Shown: piece by piece, positions 44,579-56,789 of the stretch
Position numbering within the stretch: the stretch's first letter is position 1
Layout: each line of letters opens with the position of its first letter
Assembly: GCA_963573305.1 (NCBI GenBank)
Contig: OY754332.1
Location: 143,151,977-143,215,976, forward strand
Source: Pyrrhosoma nymphula
Taxonomy: Eukaryota > Arthropoda > Insecta > Odonata > Coenagrionidae
DNA: 64,000 nt
Direction of reading: 5' to 3'
Notes under the pieces: model-generated
Told to the model about the DNA's origin: nothing
Seen by the model: only the letters and a program-made list of their open reading frames with translations
The model's database searches: none
Program-made: the position numbers and the translations under genes

Positions 44579-46870
44579 ATGTTTCTAACCAAGAGCTGGT
44601 TTCCAAATACCGGCGTGTCAACTGTTCCTTCAATAAAGCACTCACTCGCCCAAGTAGTTGACAAGCCTACGAGAGGAAATAAAATATTAGACCTTTTTGC
44701 AGTAAGCCATCCTAGGTTGATAAAACAACTCGATATTATTGATGGCATAAGTGATCACAGAGTAATTTTTGCAGCCTTAAAACTTGAAGTAGAGTCAGCT
44801 GTAAAACCGAAACGCAATATTTATTTATTTGATAAATGCAACTTCATAAAATTTGGCGAGATGCTTAATGATTCGTACACTGACTTCGTAGCTAAAACAG
44901 AGGACAAAAGCACTGATGCATCATGGAAATATTTCTTAGAAATTCTACGCCAGGGAATCAACGAATATATTCCGCGAAAATTGAAATGTGATAGCAAAGA
45001 ACCTCGCTGGTATAACAATGATGTTAGGAGGGACCTTAAGAGACAGAGAAAACTGTACAACTTATTCAAAAAGTCCATTACGTTAGGTGACAAATCGAAG
45101 GAACTTGAAGCAAAAGAAATTTACGCTGCACAACGCTCAAAAACCAAGAAATCAATGCGTACTGCATTGCGAAATTTCAAGAAAAAAGTACTTGGTGAAT
45201 TACTCGAAGAAAATCCGAAATCTTTTTGGTCATATGCGAGAGAGCTTCAGGGAAAATCTTCAACCGTAGATTCGTTATTTGATAAAGATGGCAAACTTGT
45301 CACCGATAATATTGACAAAGCTAACACGTTAAATTCCCACTTCGAAAGTGTATACACTACAGACGATACTCCATGTTATTTCGACATTTCATTCACTGAG
45401 GAACCGATGAAAGAAATCACTATTCAATGTGATGGGATAACTAAACAGCTACAGTCGATCAAAAATAGTAAATCTCCGGGTCCGGAGGGAATACCCGCGC
45501 GTGTCCTCAAGGAATTAGCGCCACAGATCGCACCGTTCTTAGACATAATATTCAAGAAGTCATTGTCTGAAGGAAAGATACCAATAGACTGGAAAATTGC
45601 AAACGTTACACCGATATTCAAAAAGGGAAACAGACATGACCCAGGGAACTATCGACCAATTTCATTAACGTCTATTATAGGCAAGATACTCGAACATATC
45701 GTCGTTAGCAATATCATGGCGTTCCTGGACAGTCGTAACTTCCTTCATGGCTGTCAGCACGGCTTTCGGAAAGGTAGATCATGTGAAACACAGCTCGCGC
45801 TCTTTCTTCATGACGTTCTCAAATCTGGTGAATCGAAAACACAAGTGGACGCATTATTCCTAGATTTTAAGAAAGCTTTCGACACGGTACCTCACAACAA
45901 ACTTTTATACAAATTACAGTCATGCGGCCTTAATGAAACAGTAGTAAACTGGATACGCGACTTTCTGAGTGATCGTAAGCAAAAAGTAGTTCTTGACGGA
46001 ATTAGCTCTGATGCAGTTAAAGTGACATCAGGTGTCCCACAAGGAAGCGTAATCGGCCCCCTTTTGTTCATTATATACATAAATGATCTATGCTCTCGAA
46101 TTAGCAGTAAAATACGTTTATTTGCTGACGACGCTGTCATCTATCGCGAAATTAATGATCACTCTGACTTTGAAATTCTATCATCGGATTTAAACAACGT
46201 TCATGTGTGGAGCCAAGAGTGGGGACTCGAACTTAATCTGAGCAAATGTGCGGCGGTACATTTCTTGCGGAGGTCGTCCAACTATCCCCGTGTATATGTT
46301 GTGGATGGTGTTAAGATAACGGCGACAGATGAAGTTAAGTATCTGGGAGTTACGATAACCTCAAACCTATCGTGGGGAACACATATAAGAAATATTTGTG
46401 GCAGAGCTCTGAAGAAGCTAGGATTCGTCAAGCGTATTGTGGGAAGATTCTCAGATGAAAAAGTAAAAGAGAGGTGTTATTTCGCACTCGTCCGGCCACA
46501 CCTTGAATATGCAGCAAGCATATGGGATCCGGTGCAGAAAGAATTAATTCGGGAACTTAATAAAATACAAAGGAAAGCTGCGCGATTCGTCAAAAACTGC
46601 TACGGGCGTACAGACAGCGTTACGCAGATGTTAAACGAATTAGGCTGGGAGCCGCTAGAGACTCGGAGGCTGCGCGCTAGGCTTAGATTACTTGAGCAAT
46701 TGAGAATAGATATCTTTCAGAGCGACACGGAGAACATCATATTAGAACCCCACTATATTTCCAGGTCCGACAGAAACGATAAATTAAGAGAGATATTTTG
46801 CCGAACGGATAGGTATGGGAATTCGTTTTTCCCCCGAACAATAAGGGACTTTAATAAATGCAAGGCGTAA
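44579..46870 (+). CDS. LINE ORF2-type endonuclease (partial) and reverse transcriptase
   Basis: 763 open codons from an ATG at 44579. The N-terminal part contains PTRGNKILDL and GISDHRVIF, the last motifs of the apurinic-type endonuclease; the first catalytic residues are missing. RT follows with SPGPEGIPARVL, YRPISLTSIIGKILEHIV, the aspartate in LFLDFKKAFDTVPHNKL, SGVPQGSVIGPLLFIIYIND, catalytic FADDA, LNLSKC, KYLGVTITSNL, and the C-terminal HLEYAASIWDP and NSFFPRTIRDFN typical of CR1/L2-type LINEs. No internal stop. The ATG is probably not the native start because the element is truncated. The RT domain itself looks catalytically complete, but without a full endonuclease and 5' UTR the copy is unlikely to move on its own. 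Confidence 0.9.
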   Translation: MFLTKSWFPNTGVSTVPSIKHSLAQVVDKPTRGNKILDLFAVSHPRLIKQLDIIDGISDHRVIFAALKLEVESAVKPKRNIYLFDKCNFIKFGEMLNDSYTDFVAKTEDKSTDASWKYFLEILRQGINEYIPRKLKCDSKEPRWYNNDVRRDLKRQRKLYNLFKKSITLGDKSKELEAKEIYAAQRSKTKKSMRTALRNFKKKVLGELLEENPKSFWSYARELQGKSSTVDSLFDKDGKLVTDNIDKANTLNSHFESVYTTDDTPCYFDISFTEEPMKEITIQCDGITKQLQSIKNSKSPGPEGIPARVLKELAPQIAPFLDIIFKKSLSEGKIPIDWKIANVTPIFKKGNRHDPGNYRPISLTSIIGKILEHIVVSNIMAFLDSRNFLHGCQHGFRKGRSCETQLALFLHDVLKSGESKTQVDALFLDFKKAFDTVPHNKLLYKLQSCGLNETVVNWIRDFLSDRKQKVVLDGISSDAVKVTSGVPQGSVIGPLLFIIYINDLCSRISSKIRLFADDAVIYREINDHSDFEILSSDLNNVHVWSQEWGLELNLSKCAAVHFLRRSSNYPRVYVVDGVKITATDEVKYLGVTITSNLSWGTHIRNICGRALKKLGFVKRIVGRFSDEKVKERCYFALVRPHLEYAASIWDPVQKELIRELNKIQRKAARFVKNCYGRTDSVTQMLNELGWEPLETRRLRARLRLLEQLRIDIFQSDTENIILEPHYISRSDRNDKLREIFCRTDRYGNSFFPRTIRDFNKCKA

Positions 46871-46985
46871 TTTCATAGAGCGTTTCCTTTTTATATGTAA
46901 ACGGCTGGTGTCCTAACACCCCCCGCCACACGCCTATTGAGGCGGCTTGCGGGGTAGTATGTAGATGTAGATGTAGATGTAAATG
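44579..46985 (+). mobile_element. CR1/L2-like LINE, best-preserved copy
   Basis: A 5'-truncated non-LTR retrotransposon: C-terminal part of the endonuclease, whole RT region, and the 3' end with about three ATGTAG units (46955-46980) in place of poly(A). The exact 5' junction is uncertain, somewhere before 44640. Clear similarity with the copies at 9722-11281 and 27786-28985 and the 3' fragment 43705-43899. Confidence 0.85.
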
Positions 46986-47852
46986 AAATGAACTATTTAT
47001 AATTACATAATATGGAGACTATTCAACTAATAAGTATCACAAATCAATGGAGTGGGCGTCAATAGCACTGTGTTGAGAGGGTGGAGACAGTTAAAATAGC
47101 AAAACGATCAACCAAGTTATGGCACACTCGCCATTGTGCCACCCTCTCTCTTGCTGCCACTGCTTGAGTTTTTCCAAATTAGTGTGCACCAATCAACTGT
47201 ATCCACGATTGTATTGAACATCCACGAAAATTATTATTTTATCATGCTCCCACACCACAATACTGGAACATCAGAATATTTTTTGTAGTGCAGGCCCAGT
47301 AGCCTACTTGTAATTGTGGGCCTGGCGTAAAGTAGGAATTTTTATCAAAACTTGGACGTGATGTTTATTATGAAAACCTTTAAAACCTAATTCTTCAAGT
47401 ATATCAGGTAGAAAGGGTGCTAATAAATAGTTCTACAACTATGTATAATAATTTAAATGATTATATGAACTGTGCTGACAGTACATTTTGTCATAGATAA
47501 AATTTAAAAAACTGACATTAGTACAAATAGTTCAATAAGAAAAGAAATTTCAAAAGCACTTGGTTTTGATTCCCTGAATTTCTGTTCTGAAAAAATCGCC
47601 AAATCACCCTAACAATAAATTGTTGTATAAATAATAATAATCTTTATTCTATAAAACCTATATGATTACCAAAAATATATTAAAGGCAGTATTTAGTTGG
47701 AAAAAAAATTTTTGTATTCTCATCCTGGAAAAATATCTTGTGCACCAATTAACAATTAAATCAATTACTTTTTCCTTAGCTCCTCACTAGTATTAGCTAA
47801 TTTATCAATTATATCATCTTTATCTAACTTGAAAAACAAATCTCGTTCCACA
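46986..47852. other. No gene seen
   Basis: AT-rich spacer between the LINE and the hAT relic. Confidence 0.4.
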
Positions 47853-49400
47853 TTAATTAGGAGTAAATTGGACAGAGTATCTTGAGTCAGTTGATCTAAG
47901 TCTGTCCTTGGCGATTTTTAATTTAGAAAGTACTCTTTCACATGTTACCTGAGTGCAAGGAAGGGTAACAACAAACTTACATGCTGTGAACAAGTTAATA
48001 AAAAGCCCAGATTGAGACAGCTCATAGGCAATGAGGATAGCACAGGCCAAACATTTGTAGCATGTTCTATTTCGGGTGAAATGAATGAATTCCTTTTCTT
48101 CCTCTTCTTCAAAGTTAACTTCATCGTCTTCCCTGTCTTTTTGAATTTTTCTCAGATTAGGCATGTCTTCTCCTTCATCATCTTTTCTGTCTTGGTAAAA
48201 CTTTCGTACTGATCTGCAAATTGTTTCAGTTCTATAAGTAATAAACTTCTTTCTACTTCACACAAATTTGGAATGGTGCATATAATGTCGGGGTGAAAAG
48301 TATCTACCTTTGCTATTTTGGGAAATGTTTTACGATCAATTGAAGAGTAATCTTTTAAAATGTCTCCATTGGGTACGAATCTGTCTTCAATACTTGTTCT
48401 GGAGCGATCAATAATGCTAAAGTAGATCAATTTATGCTTTTGAGTTGCAGCAACTTCAGGTGCTTCTTTTTTGGCTTTTTCTCCTGACATTGTTTTCTTT
48501 CTTGGAGTCCTTTGTGTTTTGAAATCCAATTCCACTTACACGTCAACTGAGTTATCTAGATCACTTCTCACTCTTCCAGCATACATTTTCATTCTTTCGT
48601 AACGAAATTCAAAGTGCTCATTACATATTTTATAATTGAGTTGCTGCAACAAACAATCCCCCATATTCCAGGTCGTAGCGTAGTCTATATTCTTACTCTG
48701 AAGGTACTTAGGCACAGGATAGGTAACAAAAATATATCAAAAAAAACCAAAGACATAAGAATGTTTTCAAATGCTGTCCATTGGCTTACTAAAATTTCTG
48801 GCGTGAATTCTGATTTTCAGTCAAAATTTCCATTGGGTATATCCCACAACTTACTGATTAGATTGGTTAATTTCCCTGAGTACCTAACCATTTAATTTTA
48901 AATATTCTTCATCTACAACTGATGAAAGTGTCCTATGCTTACTCCACCACCTTGTATCTCCATGTATGTTTCTTTCTTGTTTTCGTCTCCCAAACTGTCC
49001 TTCTGTTGAAGGACGAGTGTAGGAAAAGAGCTGATTATTCTAATAAACCAAATAAGTTTTCTGCTATCACCAAATTTACAGTTGAATCGGCTACCACCAA
49101 ATTTAATACAGTCCCCATACAGTGGGTGTAAATAAAATCAGGATATTCTCTACTATAGTGAGCTTGTAGGCCGTTGTAACAACCTCTCATGTTACTAGCT
49201 CCATAAAACGAGCTAGCAATAATGCTTGATGTTAAAACCTCACCCTTTGCTAGCTCTGATTTGATGCAATTAAACAAATTAAGTCCACTGGAATCGTCAA
49301 CCACAATTAAACTGAAAAGTCTTTCATATATCTTCCCTTTCAACTACATAGCGGACGCAAATTGCCAACTGATCCATCACAGCAACATCTTGTGTGCTAT
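47853..49400 (-). pseudogene. hAT transposase relic, ZMYM1-like
   Basis: Three minus-strand pieces in order. 49343-49035 has FSLIVVDDSSG, FYGASNMRGCYNGLQAHY and FIYTHCMGTVLNLVVADS (the catalytic-core region of ZMYM1-like hAT proteins). The region near 48640-48500 has KICNEHFEFRYERMK and continues into 48535-48152. 48164-47853 has LPCTQVTCERVLSKLKIAKDRLRST, the hAT C-terminal dimerisation block. Stops and frameshifts separate the pieces. The N-terminal zinc finger is not seen. Such proteins cut and paste DNA with 8-bp duplications; I could not find this element's ends. Confidence 0.8.
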
Positions 49401-50625
49401 CAACCATTAACCTAAACACTACGCTATTATGCAGGTATTTCAGAATGATATCACGTCCCAAAGTACCAATTATGTTGATTACCTTATTAACGAAAGATTA
49501 CAACAAAAATGTTAAAAGAAAGCCCTGATGCCATATAATGCCATTGAAAAAACGATTTTATTTTTTAATTTTCCCATTTTCGCGATTTATGAAAACACCT
49601 GACGTGATACGGACTTTTAATGTTTTTTTTTTCAGTATATGCTGAAAAGTATTCTAATTCATACCTACTTAATTAAAATAAGCATAGGAAATAAAAATTT
49701 TCTTGCTTTGCTAATATATGTACTTCGCATTTATTCTCCGCATTTGAGCACATAGAAAACCTTGACACGATCCTTTTTGGAAATATAGTTTTTTTTAACT
49801 ATTTAATTTTTAAAATATATAAAAAATCTTAACTAAATTATGTCCACGTAGAGAAAAGTTTTACCTGCCTTAAAGATTTCACTTATGCAATAACATTTAA
49901 AAAATGCTTTTCTAATTATCACTTTTTCGTGATTTGAAGAAAAACCAGAGGTGATATCGGAATTTGAAAGTATTTTTCGGAATCCGCCGAACATTACACT
50001 TCTTCATTTCAAACAACCAAATCTTGCATATTGGTGATAGTGTCACTGATATTTTCCTAGCGCTCATTGTCAGTGCCAATTCCAAAATATTTCCTCACTT
50101 TACCGTAAAGACAGAAACCGCAGTTTCTTTAACCGTTAATGTTATATAAAAATCGAGAATTGAGACCACAAGAGGATTTATTTTTAAAATTAGTGATTTT
50201 AACTATATTGGGTCCCTGCTGTGAAATTTTTATGAGCGTAGAAATCCAAGTACGATACACTTTACAACTACTCATGCTTGGTATAGTCTGGTTGGAGGGC
50301 AATTAGCTGTCGAGTTAGTCAGCTGTCGTGAGGCACGATGTTAGACTAACTTCTGTCCATGCTAATATTGTTGACTCCCCCTGTCAGGGGCCCCCCTAAG
50401 CCGCTTCGGGCTGGGGGCCCTAGGCAATCGCCAACCTGCCGACCTAGCCAGACCGCCCCTGGTGTCAAGTAACATTTGAGCTCCTGGATGAGATTTGCTT
50501 TAAAAAATCTTTTTGTGCACTGCGAGACCGATAGTGCTAGAAGTGTTTGGCAGGGAACAAATCTAGAATCGACTTGTGCTACCTTACCCCACCAGCTGCA
50601 CTACTATGGCTTTTCTGTGGCAATT
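49401..50625. other. No gene seen
   Basis: AT-rich sequence with short open frames lacking recognisable domains. Confidence 0.4.
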
Positions 50626-50629
50626 TTAA

Positions 50630-51633
50630 CACTAGAAGGACCAGACCCGTCATTTTGACGGGTAACCTCTACTTACTTAATCATATTGCCGACAATTTTT
50701 TTTCTGTCGTCTTAATTTTTTCTGACTTTTATTTATTTTGTATGGTACGTATTCTGTGAAAATATAATTTAATTTTTTCACATAGAAATGGAGTTATACC
50801 ACCTGTCTACCTTAAAAGACCAACTCCCGTCAAAATGACGGGTTAGTCCTTTCTATTTTATTTGTAACGGTAACGCGTGTTTTATTCATTAAATCACTAC
50901 ACTATATTACGTCTGGGCATTTTGATGTTTTAGTTAGCATATGTATGCATTTTACATTCCTTATTACATTTTGAATGGAAATAAGCAGCATATCTGCCAT
51001 ACCAAGTGACGTGTGGTAGGTCAGAGCAGGGGAAGCAGGAGCGACGTAATCGGAGAATGTAACATCTACCACGAGAAAAAGGGCATCTTTTATTAGGGAA
51101 AACTTTAAATGAGTAAACTCTGTAATCCCTTACAGTTGGGGGATCCCTAGTCTCCCTTGGGCGGAAGGAATAAAAGGGTTATGGAAAGAGCGGGGAGCAG
51201 GAGTTTGGTGCCCTAGGCCAGACCAGGTTACCGTTACCACCTGGAGAAGAAGAATCCCCATTTGGAAAAACCCAAAGAGTGGGACATGTGTACAATCCCT
51301 TGTACTACGGCGATTCCTTGTGTCGTGTGAGCGGCAGGGATGAAAGGGTTAGGGAAGGAAAAGGCCAAGAAGGGTTATGTCGTGCGTGGGTGGCATTGCA
51401 GCGCATATATGTAGTTCAGTAGCTTTCGCAAGGCTTACGGGAGCAGTGCTTCTTCCTCGAAATTATTTGTAAAATATTACTCAGTTGTATTGATAAATAA
51501 AGACAAAGGTTATATTTAATGAAGTTATCAATTAATTTGAACATAAACGAAGAAATATTTAAAATAATTACTGCCCGTCAAATGATGGGTAATGGTCCTT
51601 CTAGGTAGCCATACAACCCCGGTCCTTCTAGTG
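50630..51633. mobile_element. piggyBac-type non-autonomous element, 1004 bp
   Basis: Perfect inverted ends CACTAGAAGGACC (50630-50642) and GGTCCTTCTAGTG (51621-51633) with TTAA on both sides (50626-50629; 51634-51637). Palindromes CCCGTCATTTTGACGGG (50646-50662) and CCCGTCAAAATGACGGG (50826-50842), and a degraded third (51574-51589), lie near the ends. The interior has a loose tandem pair (about 51120-51190 and 51290-51360, each with an AATCCCTT start and an AAAGGGTTA end). No transposase. Confidence 0.9.
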
Positions 51634-51864
51634 TTAAGGTAGAAGATTTGTAAACAAGAACCAACGATAATTCCAAGTACCTAACCCAAAAGATCGCATG
51701 TATTCTAAAAGATAAGGACAGCTTCATTTATAATAAAATAAAGTCTTCAGTGAAAATAATTAGTTATAATTAGTTTTTACCACCATATAAGCAGAATAGT
51801 TTGATAATTCACTAATGTGAGTGCCAGAAAAGACATAGGGCGACTGTGGACTTGTTAGTTTCTA

Positions 51865-52215
51865 GCGTTGGCGTGAGAGGGTGCGCCCCGCAATTTGAGT
51901 GGCATTCGCTCACTCTCTGAGCCGTATCTGGGAGCTCGGAGAGGGAGTGCAGGGCAAACTGAAAATATTCGAGATGAAACATATCCAAAGTATAACAAGT
52001 CGTTGGAAATGACAAAACCAGCTAACAACGCTTAGTGTTCCGTAATCTCCAGGAATGACTGGTAAAAAGCAAAAAATGCCGAAATTCCTACAGAGTGCGA
52101 TGCCATTCCATTACCCGATTGGGATAATATTTGACACTATTTATTTTCTAACCAATTGGAACAAATGTAGGGGGCTCCATAAGAAATTTGAATTTCTAAA
52201 AAATTAGGATCAAAC
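51865..52215 (-). repeat. Dispersed repeat, copy 2
   Basis: Reverse-orientation relative of 41885-42235, about 70-80 per cent similar by eye, with the AAACTGAAAATATTCGAGAT block at 51957-51976. Confidence 0.6.
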
Positions 52216-53569
52216 GTACCATTTGTACGTTTGGCACGAGGGCCGTTAACGGTGGGTAATGAGAGAGAGATCAGTCGGGTTTTCATACCGAATGTTTTTT
52301 TTCTTTTTTCAACGAATCGCTGGTATGAAATGTGTTGAGAAAACTGCCAATTCATTGTTGCTATTATTATTGTAAAGGGGTACTGTATGGGCGTTCTTTT
52401 ATTCTCTCATCATATCCTCTTTCATTTGATTATTTATTCTTAATTTTTTTTAAATTTATTTATTAATTTTTTATTTCATTTTTTAGACAGTCCATTTATT
52501 ATACCATTGTTTCTTCTCGGTAAACGGCCGCTCGGTGGGGAGGACGGGCATCAGGAGGGTCGATCGGAAGGGGCTAGTTACCGTAACCTTACTACCCCGT
52601 GTCCCGCCGCCACCCAATGTTCTCTCCAATGGACTGGTATAGTCGTGACGTCAGCCGATTGCCAGTCAACTGTTTCCTTTTCCAAACAACTTCAAACGGC
52701 CTGTCTAATAGTATTGAAAATCTGAATGTCGACACTTAATCACAAATTAATCTATAAAAATGTAGTTAACGGTTTAACTTAACCGTTAATTTCATGAAGA
52801 GTTAACTTTAAACTTTTAATCGTTAAAATTATACATTAACTGATACAAAACTTAGCTGCAAGTAATTTTTTCGGTTAATTTTTGACGAATGTCAACCTGT
52901 TGGAATTTGGGTGCATAGCTTGCCCAACAGACAAAAGGGAAAATAGTACAGTATCTAAGAATGCACTATAGCTGGGTATTTGTGCAAGAATGCAATGAAT
53001 AGGCCCAGACGAATGCATCCAAGCAAAAGTGGGATTGAGTGGAGTGACCGCCTAAGTTCAGGAACACACCCTCAAACGAGAAAACATGAAACCACTCAAA
53101 GACAATGTCTGGGAGGGGACAACTGCCTTAACCTTTATCATACGAGGTTTTTTAAACTTTCTGCCACAGTGTTTTAGAAAAAAATTATTACAAGAAAAGT
53201 ATTTATTGTATCACAATAAATTAAAGAGTGCTTTTTAGAGTTTTTACAGGGCTTTCATGTGACATGATTTTTTACGGAAAATAAATATATTTTGATTCAA
53301 AGTTGAATTATTGTTTAAATTATTTAAATTTAAATTGCAAAAATTTAAATTATTTTCGAGGGTGAAGGCTTTTTTTTGCCAATGAACGAGCGATTTCTCT
53401 GAAAAAATGGTGTAACATAACGCCATCAGTTCAATTTTCAGTTTTTCAAGTAATGGAATGGTAAATAACCATAAAAAAATAGAAATTATCAAAAGTATGA
53501 CAACTGCCTTTTTCCGAGAGTTCCGTTTCTCTCTTCCAAACACTGAAAGACAAATTTTTCACCATAATA
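52216..53569. other. No gene seen; TAAC-rich tract
   Basis: 52750-52870 repeats TTAACTTT/TTAACGGT words similar to a tract at 62640-62815. It may be decayed transposon sequence. No ORF with recognisable domain. Confidence 0.35.
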
Positions 53570-54044
53570 CACCCACTCCCTGATTAACGCTCTTAATTCG
53601 TTCTATGAAAAGCGAGCGCTAATCGAAACAGCACTATTCGAATCATCAAGTTCCATAAAGACTAATGTTATGGAACTTAATTCGTCCCCAAGATACTGCT
53701 TTCACCGTAGAAATTTTGTATATTCTACTGTAAAAGTAATAATCTGCGGTTAAAATCGCTTTAAAAATGATTTAACGTTAAATAAACATTGTTTTTATTC
53801 TATTTGTTTAAAAATTTACGGATAAATATGAATAAATAATTACTAATAGAGAGCTTTGGGCTTTACCTAAAGCCAAATGAAGATATTACGAATTTACACT
53901 TAAGCGCACATATTAAAATACGTAATAACTTAAAATTGTGATCCAACAATCCAATAGTTTCTCTAAATGCTTTTAAAAATAACAAAATTGATGAAAAAAC
54001 TATGATTCACAGATAAAACTGTAAATCACAAATGAAAATCAAAA

Positions 54045-56000
54045 CTAAGGAACTTGCGTGATAGATGTCTTGACTCGACGGAAATTATTCACGCGAATAA
54101 CCTGTAAAGGCCTCTTACTGCATTTTATGCTTGTGAGCACTTTGGAAATAACAAAACTGAAAATATTACGAAGGACAATGTGCAAAACATGAAAACAAGG
54201 AACAGTTGAAGGCGCATCACCGTCATCGTCACGAAGTTCTTCCGGCTCTTGCAGTTGATCCACATCGACGTCATCAGTATGATCATTGCTGCTGCTGTCT
54301 TTGGTTGTGGTGGAGGATTTTCTTCGAGTTTTAGATAAATAACTGTCTAAAGAGAGTTGTTTTTTCGTTTTGTTTCTTTCTAGTAATAGTTCCTTGTAAC
54401 AATTCACAGAATCATTTAAACTTCTAGCAACTTGCGTGCTTCTTTTGAAATCAGGATCACTTTCTTTTATGAGATTACGTGCACAGTCGACGTGATTTAA
54501 GATTTCATTAATATTTGATGTAGTTAAAACTTTAGTTTTGTTTCTGATTTCTTCATCATCACACACATCTTCGCTCCGCTCTTCCATTTTCCAATGCTGT
54601 TGCATTTCTAATAGATCTATATCAGTCAGTTCTTCTTTATTAGCCTCAATTAGGTCCTGAATGTCTTCAGCCTCCACTTCGTCTAAACTGATCATGCGTG
54701 CAAGGTCAACTGTTTCATTAATGTCGTCCTCAGGTATATCAAAACCAAGGAAGTCAATCACACAGTCGTCCCAAAGATTTTTCCAAACAGCATTCATAGT
54801 TTTTTCGGAGATCTCACCCCAAGATTTTGATATGTTTTCAATGGCCTGTCGGATATTATAAGAGCGCCAAAATTCCTTCAAGCTCACGCCGGCTTCACCC
54901 TCAGATGCCCTTACAGCTTGGTTGATAGTCTCCCTTAAATAGTATGCCTTGAAAGTTGAAATCACGCCCTGGTCCATTGGCTGTAGAAACTATGTTGTGT
55001 TCGGAGGCAAGTAAACAACCTTAACCTCCGAGAATAAATCACTCAAAGTTCTTGAATGCCCAGGAGTGTTATCTAATATCAACAAAGCTTTGTAATCTAA
55101 ATTTTTATTGATGCAGTACTCTCGTACAGCTGGGCAGAAATAGGTCGTGAACCACTTATCGAAGACTGCAGTGGTTACCCATGCCTTCTTATTAGCTTCC
55201 CATAGGACAGGTAAGCTTTGCTTATGGCAACCTTTAAGAGCCCTAGGGTTTTCCGAAGGATAAACAATCATTGGTTTAAGCTTAAAACCCCCAGCAGCAT
55301 TTCCACCTTACAATAATTTGAGTCTATGCTTTGAAACTTTGAACCCTGGCATTGATTTTTCCTCCACTGAAATATATGTTCTGGATGGCATCCTTTTCCC
55401 GAACAATCCAGTTTCATCAGCATTGAAAATCTGATGAGGCGAATATTTTCCCTTTTCTATCATTGCCGCCAATTCAACAATAAATGTGGCAGCTGCGCTT
55501 TCGACCGCACTAGCTGACTCTCCGCGAACAGATATGTTTTGCAACTTATAGCGGGCTTTAAAGCGATTAAACCAGCCACGGCTGGCGGTAAATGTTTCTA
55601 CACTAGAGCTAGCTTTGGAGAATTCATCGTACAAACTTCGCTTTTGCTTGAATCGCCAACAGACTTACAGGTATGTGCTTTTCAACTAAATCTTCTATCC
55701 ATACATTTAAAAGTCTTTCCATTTCCATAATAGTTTCACATCTATTTCTTGTTCCTATCCTGACGGCAGCTGAAGGATTTGTTATTTTCCAATGCTTCTT
55801 TATTTTATCTGCATTCTTTATGATAGTTCTTACAGTGGAACCAGCGAGAGATAAAGTCTTGCAAATTTCATGTTGCCGTTGTCCAGCATCAAGACGTCGC
55901 AAGACTTCTAACTTTACTCCAAGTGATATTGTTTTTCTTTTCTTCTTCTCCAGCTGCCTATTATCATCATTGCCTATTTTTACGGGGAAAATACAATATT
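54045..56000 (-). pseudogene. Tigger/TIGD transposase, broken
   Basis: From about 56000 downward: basic stretch and CENP-B-type helix-turn-helix (VLRRLDAGQRQHEICKTL), the second DNA-binding part with SRGWFNRFKARY, then the DDE region: first D in FNADETGL, second in LLILDNTPGHS, third in QPMDQGVI after LPPNTT. The tail ends with KKQLSLDSYLSK, as in TIGD1-like proteins, plus an acidic extension. Lesions: a frameshift near 55626, an in-frame TAA at 55308-55310 and an in-frame TAG at 54990-54992. The frame from 54977 to 54045 is otherwise open. It would cut and paste at TA sites; this copy is inactive. Confidence 0.9.
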
Positions 56001-56789
56001 AGAAATTTAGAAAAGACAAAACAAAAAAAACTCATAGTAAACATGCCCAGAGCACAGTCGAAAGGTTCATTCATCAAATAATTCCATTACGTGGTAATGA
56101 CAAAAGGTGGATGAAAGCCTTGATGAAATCGTTTTTCTTCCTTTAACCCATTTCGTCCCAACGTTGCGAAAACGCAACATTTTCTTTGCAATTTTTTTTG
56201 CATCGGTTCTTATATTTTATGGTAAATTATTTTCATTGTTATACATATATAGTTGTTATTACTTCTTATAACATTTTTTTGCATAATTTTTCGTCATTAG
56301 TGATTTTTTTATTTCCTTGGCAACTTGTTCTTTCCTGTGTGTTTTCCGAGGAGCGTTTTCATTATTTTTTTTCTTCCAACATTGCAGAGATATTTAATCG
56401 TTGAGGTGATTAAATAACGGAACAATGCATCTTCAATGTTAAGTCACGAGATGAAGTAATTATTTTTTATCTAAAACTATATTTTCTTACTTGCGCGTTA
56501 ATGTTGCGAAAACGCAACGTTGGGCCTTAGGGTGTACAAATGTAATCGTTTCCCATTCCAGTGAATTTTGGGACATAGCTGCATAGGAATCTTCAATAGC
56601 TTTGCGGAATGAGGATTTAAAGTGGGAAAGTAACTTTTGATAGGTTGATGTCAAGTACAGCAGCAAGCATTCATTCTCAAATGTTGATCATACACATTTA
56701 GTACTACATCTGTACTTGGAGACACGTTTTACGTTTCACTTTAGTAGGAACTTATTTACCATTTATCCTCTCACTCTGATTGCCCATGT

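Noticed and set aside
48614..48895. 93-codon plus-strand frame
   Set aside because: Antisense to the hAT relic and without similarity.
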